Position numbers and translations under genes: made by a program. This document shows positions 24,465 through 33,560 of a stretch of DNA of 64,000 bases, piece after piece. Source of the DNA: Stratiolaelaps scimitus (Eukaryota > Arthropoda > Arachnida > Mesostigmata > Laelapidae); the NCBI GenBank assembly GCA_019614645.1, contig JABWDB010000014.1:6608501-6672500 (forward strand), read 5' to 3'. Position 1 is the stretch's first letter, and the number at the start of each line of letters is the position of its first letter. Below the pieces are notes generated by a model. That model saw nothing but the letters and a program-made list of their open reading frames with translations, had not been told where the DNA came from and searched no databases.

Positions 24465-24872
24465 ATGCGATCGACTTTTCTAGCCATTGTGTGCGTTGTA
24501 ACCTTACTAAAGCTAAGCACAGCCCAGGGTGAAACAGGAACCATCGCTTTTTCCGGCGGGCCCCAATGTAAGAACTGTCCAAGACAATTTGAGGTGCACG
24601 TTCTTGAACGGGGTGAATGCAAATGCGACTGTTTTAGGACAAACAAGAAGTGCTTAAAGCTAAAAAATGGTCGCCAGCTCCTGGATGATGTGTCCTTCCT
24701 CTGTATAAAAAGTTCGGAATGCGCGAAGCCGGTTTGCACCCACGGTGATTATGACGAGTCCATGGGTAGCTGTCCCTTGCCCAAAATGCTTCGACGGCAA
24801 CGGGTCCAACTCGGTAGATCAGAAGAGACGATATACGTGTGTCGAGAGCCAGGCGGAAATAGTCCAGACTGA
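24465..24872 (+). CDS. Small secreted cysteine-rich protein, paralogue 1
   Basis: Intronless frame of 135 residues. The ATG at 24465 is chosen because the paralogue starts at the same place and a signal peptide follows directly (MRSTFLAIVCVVTLLKLSTA, likely cut near AQ). The mature part carries ten cysteines shared in order with the gene at 26046-26420: C-X2-C, then ECKCDC, then C, C, C-X4-C and C, including the block CAKPVCTHG. So an extracellular, disulphide-rich protein is expected. I do not recognise the family and assign no function. The C-terminal 30 residues are basic and differ from the acidic tail of the paralogue; one additional Cys is present there. An AATAAA lies 25 bp after the stop. 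Neighbours are the retroelement upstream and the paralogue downstream, on the same strand. Confidence 0.72.
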   Translation: MRSTFLAIVCVVTLLKLSTAQGETGTIAFSGGPQCKNCPRQFEVHVLERGECKCDCFRTNKKCLKLKNGRQLLDDVSFLCIKSSECAKPVCTHGDYDESMGSCPLPKMLRRQRVQLGRSEETIYVCREPGGNSPD

Positions 24873-24896
24873 AATATCCAGTGTTATCTATGCTGT

Positions 24897-24902
24897 AATA
24901 AA
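24897..24902 (+). terminator. Poly(A) signal of paralogue 1
   Basis: AATAAA 25 bp after the stop codon at 24872, in the right place for a short 3' UTR. Confidence 0.5.
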
Positions 24903-24930
24903 TACTGTTTCGTACTCGTGGCTTGCTACA

Positions 24931-25053
24931 CGTGCATATGCGATATAACATCGTCTCGTTAGAAATGTACGTTTCAAACAACCGAGTCCACTTTCCTGGT
25001 TGAAAGCTGGTGAAAACGCTTCGAGGGGCAGCGGGGTGGCTTTCCTGGGTAGC
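24931..25053 (+). repeat. Conserved 3' block of the left duplication unit
   Basis: Two sub-blocks match the right unit. 24931-24977 matches 26468-26514 at 46 of 47 positions, and 25022-25053 matches 26530-26561 at all 32. The sequence between them differs. The match is closer than that of the coding regions. Confidence 0.85.
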
Positions 25054-25082
25054 CGAGTGTGTGTAAACACTTGCATCAGTCG

Positions 25083-25126
25083 GTTGCGTTGCAAAAACAA
25101 TCATGTTGCGTTGCAAAAACAATCAT
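25083..25126 (+). repeat. 22-bp tandem duplication
   Basis: Two identical, directly adjacent copies of a 22-bp unit beginning GTTGCGTTGC and ending ACAATCAT. Confidence 0.9.
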
Positions 25127-25183
25127 TATCATAATCATATCTATCATATCATCATCATAACAAATATTGGGTCACTAAAAATG

Positions 25184-25235
25184 GCGTCGAGACTGTGGGC
25201 CGCGTCGAGACTGTGGGCCAGCGACTGTGGGCCAG
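25184..25235 (+). repeat. Short tandem repeat, about 18-bp unit, 2.8 copies
   Basis: GCGTCGAGACTGTGGGCC twice in tandem, followed by a partial third copy lacking a few bases. Confidence 0.85.
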
Positions 25236-26045
25236 AAATAGTTGGACAGGTAGGAAGGAACAATGGACGGCTTAGTCTGTGGTGCGGCGCTATGGGGGTT
25301 GTCAACAAGTCTTCCTGGCAGCGAAACAGATGTGACTAGCATATGTAAATCCAACATGAGCGGTTTGTTAATGTAGGTCCAGCATGAGCGGCCATAATAG
25401 TTTTGTTATAACCTATGTGTCTACCTCAAGCACGGGGTTACGACTACCGTCACTCTCCAACATGCATCGAAATCACACAAGTGAACTTCGATATTAAACA
25501 AACGCTTCGCGTCATTGCAGCCTGCACCAGACGCATTAGCGAATCTAAGCCTAAGCAGACCTCCGTAGGGCAGCGTTGTATGCAGGCACATCACCTCCTT
25601 GATTGATGGATAATGCTGGAGGACTAACCGCCTTATGCATATCTTTCGATCACAGCCTGAGTCGCAAATGAAAGCTGAGGTGTTTAAACAAAAAATCCCA
25701 CGTCGCCAGTCAGTATAGATTTAATCTTAAAGATTCCTTCATACCCCACGGGAGGTACGGATTTCCCTCCCGACGTCTCTCGTGGTAATGCTACATATAT
25801 AGACAAATACAGAGAAATGCTTAACGGGAAATACAGCCGTAAGCGAAATCCGATAGCAGATAATTGTTAAATATACCATAGCCACCTGGGCCCGTTGCAC
25901 TGCTTGCTTAACAAATGGAAATCAGTATCTTTATTGCTCGTTTGGCATCCGAATTTTCTGCTCTCGTCTTGCTTTAAAATCACGCTCGACCTCCGACCCT
26001 TCAATCAGATCAATCCCAAAGAGCCGCAACCTTCGAACGATAACG

Positions 26046-26420
26046 ATGCGATCGACCTTGCTAGCGATTGCATGCGTTGTAACCTTACTGAAGCTAGGCC
26101 TAGCCCAGGACGCGCCGGAAGCATCAAGTTTACCCGGCGGGATCGAATGCGCGAGATGCCCAGAACCGTTTGAGGTGCACGTTTTTGAGGATGGTGAATG
26201 CAAGTGCGACTGTCTTCAGAACAACGAGAAGTGCCAAACGGCAAAAGATGGTCTCGAGCAACTGGAGGACATGTCCTATCGCTGCGTAAGAAGATTAGAC
26301 TGCGCAAAGCCGGTTTGCACCCACGGCAAGTATAGCGGGTTCAGGGGTGGCTGCCCGCCGAGCGAAGACAATGCTAGCACCGAAAACGCGCAAAACGACG
26401 AAGCGGAAGCACAAGATTAG
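26046..26420 (+). CDS. Small secreted cysteine-rich protein, paralogue 2
   Basis: Intronless frame of 124 residues from the ATG at 26046. The signal peptide (MRSTLLAIACVVTLLKLGLA) is nearly the same as in paralogue 1. The mature part shares the ten cysteines and their order, with identical blocks such as GECKCDC and DCAKPVCTHG. After the last shared Cys the tail is short and acidic (about 18 residues rich in Asp, Glu, Asn and Ala), unlike the basic tail of paralogue 1. An ATTAAA follows the stop by 13 bp. A secreted extracellular role is inferred from the signal peptide and cysteines. The family is not recognised. It is the downstream member of a tandem pair and keeps an uninterrupted 5' flank. 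Confidence 0.75.
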   Translation: MRSTLLAIACVVTLLKLGLAQDAPEASSLPGGIECARCPEPFEVHVFEDGECKCDCLQNNEKCQTAKDGLEQLEDMSYRCVRRLDCAKPVCTHGKYSGFRGGCPPSEDNASTENAQNDEAEAQD

Positions 26421-26433
26421 TAATGCAATACAC

Positions 26434-26439
26434 ATTAAA
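26434..26439 (+). terminator. Possible poly(A) signal of paralogue 2
   Basis: ATTAAA 13 bp after the stop at 26420; a common variant of AATAAA. Confidence 0.4.
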
Positions 26440-26467
26440 TTGGTTATGAAACTTGGCTCTAAATACT

Positions 26468-26561
26468 CGTGCATATGCGATATAACATTGTCTCGTTAGA
26501 AATGTACGTTTCAAGGGTTCCGAGGGTTCCGAGGGGCAGCGGGGTGGCTTTCCTGGGTAGC
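26468..26561 (+). repeat. Conserved 3' block of the right duplication unit
   Basis: Counterpart of 24931-25053. The second half (CGAGGGGCAGC and following bases) also has a near match in inverted orientation at about 27003-27024. Confidence 0.85.
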
Positions 26562-26591
26562 TTTTCTATATCGGTGTCGGTAGGGAACTTG

Positions 26592-26724
26592 CCGCACTCC
26601 TGTTGAGCAAGTGCGTTTCCGCACTCTTGTTGAGCTAGTGGGTTTCGTTCCGCACTCTTGTTGAGCAAGTGCGTTGTTGAGCAAGTGCGTTTCGTTCCGC
26701 ACTCCTGTTGAGCAAGTGCGTTTC
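26592..26724 (+). repeat. Minisatellite of about 30-bp units, each able to form a hairpin
   Basis: Four units start at about 26592, 26619, 26650 and 26698. Each has CCGCACT, then CYTGTTGAGC and AAGTGCG, so CGCACT and AGTGCG form a 6-bp stem. The second unit has changes in the distal arm (CTAGTGGG). The third carries an internal repeat of TTGAGCAAGTGCG. It is not a CRISPR array: there are no unique spacers and the context is eukaryotic. Confidence 0.85.
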
Positions 26725-26780
26725 GGTAAAGCCCAGATTCCATTGGATTCCGAATTCCGTGGTTCCCTGATTTAAGTGCA

Positions 26781-26855
26781 GTGACAGAAAGGTAGATCAC
26801 AAGTATGCCGGGGTAGAGAATCACGTGACAGTAAGGTAGATCACAAGTATGCCGG
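26781..26855 (+). repeat. Direct repeat of 31 bp at 44-bp spacing
   Basis: Two copies beginning GTGACAGAAAGG and GTGACAGTAAGG and ending ACAAGTATGCCGG, one mismatch, at 26781-26811 and 26825-26855. Confidence 0.9.
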
Positions 26856-26861
26856 TAGTGG

Positions 26862-28600
26862 ATAGTGAAACTCTGGTCCCCTTCGGAAATCCCGGAAAAA
26901 ATAATAAAGACCTATCTATCGCAAGGTTTCAATGGTGTAACACTCGTCATGCATACACCATCGGACTGCTGTGGTGGCCGAATGGATGAAACAGAACGGG
27001 AACACCCAGCTGCCCCTCGGAACCTGTATTCAATCGAGTTCTTGATGCCGTCCTGCAGCAGGTACGCTCCAGCCAACGTGAACATCCGTAACGCAAATGG
27101 TTCTCACGGCACCACGGGCAATTGGCCCGTTTAACACTATTTACAAAAAATAGTACCTTCATGTTATAATGTGGTAATTCCCCCGCTGCTGGCCTGCGGG
27201 TCACTAACTGCCTAAACTACGCATTTAACGTTAGGAGGTGTATCCTTTCGACGGCGAGGCTCCGCGCAATGAGAAAAGCCAGCATGAACTGGCAACAGAG
27301 GAGAGCGAACGGGCCCATAGAAACCTGTCCCCAGGGTGATAGGTCCATGAGACTCGATAGAACCCTATCACTGTCTTTCACGCTCCGTTAATTAAACCAA
27401 AAATAACTTTCGTCTGATACGAGATTGGAAACAGAGGCCACATGCATATCGGCTCTGCTGGAAGTTCTCCGTTATTCGCACCGGCAAACGATACTTAAGG
27501 CTCTAATCAGCAAAATCAGCAAAATTCAATTGTTTCATGGCCAAGATGAGTTTCCTCCGAGGCAACACGTTCCCCTGTATTGTATCCGTAACAGATCAAA
27601 TCGGACGAGATCAGCGCCTGGGCAGAGTCAATGGTTTCGAAAGAAACATAGTGGCCGCGCGCCGTACGATGATTCGCTATCTCATAACGTTCAACGAGCT
27701 CAATAACGACTTGCTAACCGTTGAGGGTTCCAGTAAATTCGTTTGCGCGCTCTCGAGAAGAAAATAGTCAACTGGCAAGGGAGCATGACAGCTAGTTTCC
27801 GTTCAGCCTTCGTGGCGTTAAGACCTGTGTGCATCTTGGTTAAGGTGACGAAATAGGACTGAGGAGCGGGCTGCTTGCGCGAAGTGGACGGTGCGTCGAG
27901 TCAAGCTGCCAATGCGAACACAAGTGAAGGGCGCTCGCTGTTATTTATTACGTTTATTGCTATATTAATTTGCAATTAATTATTTTTTGGGGATTTTTCA
28001 GAATCGTACGATGTCCCGTATTTCAGATAATCTCGGGGAGACCCTTTTTACAAGATTGCACTTTCTGGTTCAACCTCGAGGTAGAACCAGAGAACCACTC
28101 ACTGAGATTAGTGTATATAGTTATCGACTGTTAGCAGTTGTTAACATCGCTAGCTCCTCTAATACAGTAAGCGTGATATCCGTGCGGGCTGTACTTGACT
28201 TAGCCTATCCTGTCAGATTATCCGTTCAACGGTGCAATATCACATAGGTTCAGGGCGAAATGTTAGCTAGGACTTTTTTGTTATGATAACGTTTGAATGT
28301 TGTGATATATGAATTTACGTACGATTTTCTTTACCTCGAAGCGTTTTGAGTTATACAGAACTTTACGGAATACGAAGGCATACGGATCTGAGACGTCGTG
28401 TTTTTGGTCTAATACACAGTTGTTGTCATTTGTTGAATCGCTGTGATGTATTTCGGGCGTTATCTTCATACGCTATCCTTATATGAACGAAACCATAATC
28501 CAACTATAGCGCGCATGACGGCGCCCCCATAAATTGATTGAACAAATTTACAGTTTCGCAAATGCAATAGATAAGGCCTGTTCCTCTTATCGACGTCGAT
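26862..28600. other. Spacer without a recognised gene
   Basis: Holds the inverted match to the conserved 3' block at 27003-27024 and a 26-bp near-palindrome at 28065-28090. A 76-codon ATG frame at 27537-27767 has no recognisable domain and overlaps another frame. I see no support for calling it a gene. Confidence 0.45.
28065..28090. repeat. 26-bp near-perfect palindrome
   Basis: CTGGTTC and GAACCAG arms flank the palindromic core ACCTCGAGGT, with one A:A mismatch on each side of the core. Confidence 0.8.
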
Positions 28601-28679
28601 ACCCTTCCCTGATTGATAACTTTCTCTATCGAGAGGCGTACCAGAATCTATAAATCGACGAGAAGTTTGGTTCGAAGAA

Positions 28680-28825
28680 CGCGGACTCGGGTCCTGTCCG
28701 AGCTAAAAATTGGAAATATTCTTATGTTTCTTTATTACACAGCCCCGCGTAACTCGGTATTCCTTGCCCGTCTCAATTACGGCGTCGCCAGCTGGGGCTA
28801 TGCAGCCGCCACTAAAAGCTACTGA
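28680..28825 (+). pseudogene. Probable LINE reverse transcriptase remnant
   Basis: The frame contains LARLNYGVASWGYAA, which resembles the conserved Y-G-x-x-x-W-G block after the catalytic core of many LINE reverse transcriptases. It is preceded by a hydrophobic ILMFLYYTAPRNSVF stretch in the usual position. The frame stops at 28825 and no other RT block is recognisable nearby. The match rests on one short motif, so it is moderate evidence only. Confidence 0.35.
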
Positions 28826-30841
28826 ACATGGCGCAGGGCAGTCTCTATGTATACGTATATATTCTAAACTCTGCGTTCAACATAATGTGCGGCCCCTTGA
28901 TTGCAGACAATACTGCCTTACCTCCTAAAGCTTTCTCGTATCAGCCTCCCATCAGGCCCTATCGACAGCTCTCTACCTTATGTGAGGTATATTATATCTG
29001 TTTCTAATACAAACCTATAAGCTAATATATTTTCTCCGAAATTAACTCGGCCGGTTCGATAATCAAGCACCGCGACCATGTTGCTTGATTACCCACTCTT
29101 ACCCGCTTCAATTGTTCAGCGGCAACAAGGTGTCTTTTCCGTGGTCACCCACTACGAATAACGAGTCCAAACTTAACGACTTGCATCATCGATATCAATG
29201 GAAAGGCTGCATGTGCCACCAGGTCCATCTTTCCCGCAACGAGGCAAGCGAAACTCCAATGAGTGTGATTTTGACGACTGAATATATATATATATATATA
29301 TATACATATATATTAGTGCTAACTCCATGCCAATGGCTACTGTCCTCGAAAATGGTACCCGCACGCACGGGTCGGTACCGTTGTAAATGGGGCTCCACAA
29401 TATGAAAATGTGCTTTGAAAGACCGCTGACCGTCACAAAACATAATTATCATTATTGTTTGCCTGTTGTGGTGTTTGCGCAATGGGGACAGCACAACGAT
29501 AACTGGCAATTGCCACTTCCAGCACGAATCCTCCTTCGAAATCATCGCTAGTCGCCTATGCGAACAGCATTTGACGTGTGGATTTGTCGAGACGTTTCAG
29601 TTCAACAACAACAAAGCTCCTTCTTCTCTGACGATCGCGCAATCTCTCTGTCGACAGGTCGACGAGATGTCAATCACCGGGCCCGGGCGAGCTCCGCAAG
29701 ACGAGCCGCACACACAAACTCAACCGCGTTCGCCCATCACACTGATCATAGTGTCGCACGCGAGAAGGGTGAAGCAGAGTGGGTCGTTTCGACTTCGAGA
29801 CTCGGGCTCCTCGACGAGGAGGAAAAGTTCTTTGCGCTCAATTACCCGCAATTTATTGCCGGTTATTGTTGTCGACTGCAAACTGAGGACACTCGGTTGA
29901 ACTCGGACGCTCCTTCGAGCGTCTTTGTTTTTCTTTCTCCGTGAAGCGATTGCCAATGCGAGTAGTGCATCCAGCAGGGGCATCCAACAGCTAGCCAATT
30001 GGCATATGGATCCTTGTTCCTGTGGATGCGTTGCCGGCATAAGAAAAACATTTCGCAATTTCAACGCGGAGAGACAAAACGACTAAATGTTGTACTGCAA
30101 ACATATTATGCGTAACTTGATTTGCATCGAGCCACAGCCGAAGTCGAGTGCTAATAAACACGCGCAGGCCAATAGACAAACGCGCGTGGGTAGCTCAGGC
30201 ACTGTGGTACATGACCCCGATTGGGTGTCTTGCTATCATTTCATCATTTGTGAGGCATTGTTATTCTACGGAAACAACACTGAACTAGGATGGTTCTGTA
30301 TGGGAGGGAAAACAGCAGTTAGAACTGCGCGAGTACACGAACGGATCTTTGTCTCAAGGCTGAACACAATGGCATTTCTTGGAAAAACGATGACGCCAAT
30401 CGCGTATCGTTCCAGCGCGTCGCCTTGCAGCATCCTCTTCGGCCCTCTTCTAGCTAACTATAATATTACTGTTTTAAGTACACCATCCTGAAACAGCGTC
30501 ATCTCTCTCTCTCTCTCTTCTCTCTATGTGTACTCAAAGACACGACGGGCTGTTCATTAGTCCTCGGTAAGGCCGTAAGGTCCTTAGTTTTATAGGGCTC
30601 GTTCGTGCAGCCACAGCACGGCGGCGGTGGTCGTTGGGCTGCATGCTGAGACGAGTGTCTTGTTGCATGCGTCTCCGTGTCACTACTCCAGGCCTTTGCA
30701 CGGATAGGTAGGTGAAGGCCGAGAGCGCAAATGCCGACCAAGAGAGAGAGAGAGAGAGAGGACGAAAGAAGACCAGTGAAGAAGCTTCGACCAGACCACC
30801 CTTGCTCCCGTTGGGTGATTCTGCTCTCGTGTTTCACGGCC

Positions 30842-30941
30842 TGTGCCTGTCCTGCTTTCTTCTACATCCGCCAAGGACTGGCGACGGCGGCGTCGTCGTC
30901 GTCGTCAACAACAACGAGCCTCGTCTAGCAGGACAGGCACA
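30842..30941. repeat. Perfect 15-bp inverted repeat, 70-nt loop with a GTC run
   Basis: TGTGCCTGTCCTGCT at 30842-30856 and its exact reverse complement at 30927-30941. The loop includes a (GTC)n stretch at about 30889-30906. Confidence 0.9.
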
Positions 30942-31414
30942 TATGGGACTGATACAGGCATGGGACCCTGCACGATCAACGTACGAGCCTACAATCAATG
31001 AGTCTACTCTCAACAAACCGTGACCAGATGAGACGATGACGATGCTAATGAATATCAGTTGGCTATGGCAATCGTGAAGTTAGCGGATGAAGGGCTATTC
31101 CTCGAATATATCATACAAACGCACTTTTATTCTGACACCGGACGTGATCTCTTCATGTCACGCGGTTTGCTGGACGTTGACATTCTGGAGGACGCTATGT
31201 GCAATATCATGGAAGAGGGGAATTTTTAAAAAATAAAAGCAGCAATATAACCTTCCATCCCTAAGGACTGAACCGTGTATCGTTCATCTAAATAAAAATA
31301 TCGAAGATTTATGTAAATTAATCACACACACACACAAAGATATGTCAGAAGACTAACTGCGCGCAGTACGATTTTTATGCTCCAAAGTTCAAGCAAGCAG
31401 AGCGATTTAGAGCT

Positions 31415-31445
<31 letters not shown>

Positions 31446-33499
31446 GACAACGTACCAGCAAGTCTTTCAACTATAGGCCCTACAGGATCCTTCAACGACC
31501 GCATCATAATGCTGACAGCAACCCCCCACTCGTCGCGATGTTAGTAATTAAAAAAGTGCACTTGAAACCCACTCTGAAAGGGATGATTTAGAGAATCGAA
31601 ACGTAAATCCGCCCAGCTGAAACGCACCGAAATTTCATAAGCGACAGGCACGCCCATCAATGTGACATCACCCACACTACGGTCAGACTGCCACCACCAA
31701 CCTCCTTCGGGACGTGATCATTTCAATGATTTTATTAATCACTTGGCTGATGCTACTGCACCAAAGCGTTCATCATTTGTTGACGCCACCACCTACCTGG
31801 CTCTGTCCGTAGTCGTAACAACTCTTCGTCCTCATCCTCCACCGCTAGCCGGCGCTCATCCCATTTACTCTTGCCCACTACAATATTTTACCTACCGTCG
31901 GCGGCAGGCCCGTCCTGTCCCGCACGTACGGTTGGTCTTTACGTTGATTGTAAAGGTAACAATACGGTCGCCGCACTCCTTTGTTGTGTCCGGCCGGCCG
32001 GCTGGCATGGCCTAGCTCAGCCCAGGCAAGGCCAGCCTACAGACAGCAGGGCCGTCAGCCTGGACCATATCGTTTTCCCAGTTGTGAGTCTCGTCGCCGC
32101 CGCCACCCGCGCCTTTTCGCCTCGCGCCATCCCCTACGTCCATGAAAGCGCTATTATGTAGCTGAGCTGCTGTTGCTTACGACGACGCCAACATTACCCC
32201 CCCCGTCCCCCGAGCCTATAACGCTCAGTCCCACTTGAGGTGCCTTGGACGGCGACAATACCAACAACAGCGACGACGGCAGCGGACAGCAGCTGCAAGT
32301 CGGCGTGCAAACTCCCATCAGCAGTTTCGTATGCCAGTGCTGTCATTATTAACAATGCTAACGAATGTACTACTTGTTGTATTGTGTTTTCCCTCCGAGT
32401 TCGGCTTCGGCTCTCTCAGTCTCTCGGCGAGTGGGCGCCACGCTGAGGTGGAAATGCTTCCGCCAGCATGACGTACGAGCGTAAGAAGATGCGAGAGAGA
32501 GAGAGAGAGATATCAGAGGCACTCGAAGAGGCTTTCTTTCAGGGTTCGCCCGTACGGAGGCAGCCAGCTTATAGCACACTGCGCGCTGCTACAGGTTCAG
32601 TTATAGTATATTAGTGATAATAATAATAAGTAACTGTTGTATTATGGCGATAATCCCTAGTATATTGTGGATATGGCTCTTGAACGCGCCACTTCGTGAT
32701 CATGCGTTATCTCCTTTACCAGTACGTTCCGCAACCCTATGTAGGGTTGGAGTTTGGCTTCGTCGTGTTATAGTTCTTTATTTGGATAAATTCCCTTTTT
32801 CTAATAATACGTCTGCTGGTTTCGAGAAGAGTTTCCAACGACACCGTTGCACCGATTTGCACCGAACACCGCTCTAACCGCTAAATGAACTATTATACTC
32901 CTGTATTAAATCACCTACCTTAGGGGCTCGAATCTAGCGATTCATACGAGCTGGAAAGAATATCAGTTCATGTTTCATTCAATGTAAAGTGAACCTTTCC
33001 ATTTTGTCCCCTTCAATTGTATTAGTTGCATTTATTAGATGCTGGAGAGGATCCTCCTATTTCAGAACTTCAGCTGTTAGTGGCCGGTGCCAGCTGCTTC
33101 TTCCCTTGCACAGAACGACTTTCAGCGCCGTATTGACAAATCACAGAGATGCCGGGACCTCGCGGCAGTACGTTTCAGCATTGCCGAGGAGTCGCCGACT
33201 CGAAGTATGCTTATGAGCTAAACATTTATCCCAATTACCAGTTTCGCCTCAACGAGCAGGCTGGGTGGAGAATTGGTTCAGGGGTTGGGGGGGGGGGTCG
33301 CTTGCAAATCTCTAGAGCTGTTTTGCAACTTTTTATTTGATTTTAAATGTTCCGCTTATGTGACACAGCATAGGATCTGGGCCTTTGGATATCACTACGA
33401 GGACACATCGAGACCAACCTAACTTTGTCTTTCAACCTTGATATGGTACGTGGCAATAATCCATAAATAAGGAAAGATGATAAAGAAATCCAAAGATTC

Positions 33500-33560
33500 T
33501 ACACGTCTGGAAGGATTTGAACCCAAGCCGTATGTCCTTAGTGTATAGTAAAAAAAAAAC
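33500..33560 (-). mobile_element. Possible tRNA-derived fragment
   Basis: The minus strand has CTTGGGTTCAAATCCTTCC, a good B box with partial T-stem complementarity, but no convincing A box or anticodon arm. It is probably a SINE or tRNA pseudogene fragment. Confidence 0.25.

Larger units (their letters stand above)
25536..26561 (+). repeat. Right duplication unit (complete, carries paralogue 2)
   Basis: It aligns with 21291-21571 plus 24280-25053 once the retroelement is removed, over both flanks and the gene. At 25852-25865 it holds a single GATAGCAGATAATT, the pre-insertion form of the sequence that flanks the retroelement in the left unit. Unit length without the insertion is about 1.0-1.05 kb. 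Confidence 0.7.

Noticed and set aside
26592..26724. CRISPR-like array
   Set aside because: Units are contiguous without unique spacers, the genome is eukaryotic, and there are no cas genes.
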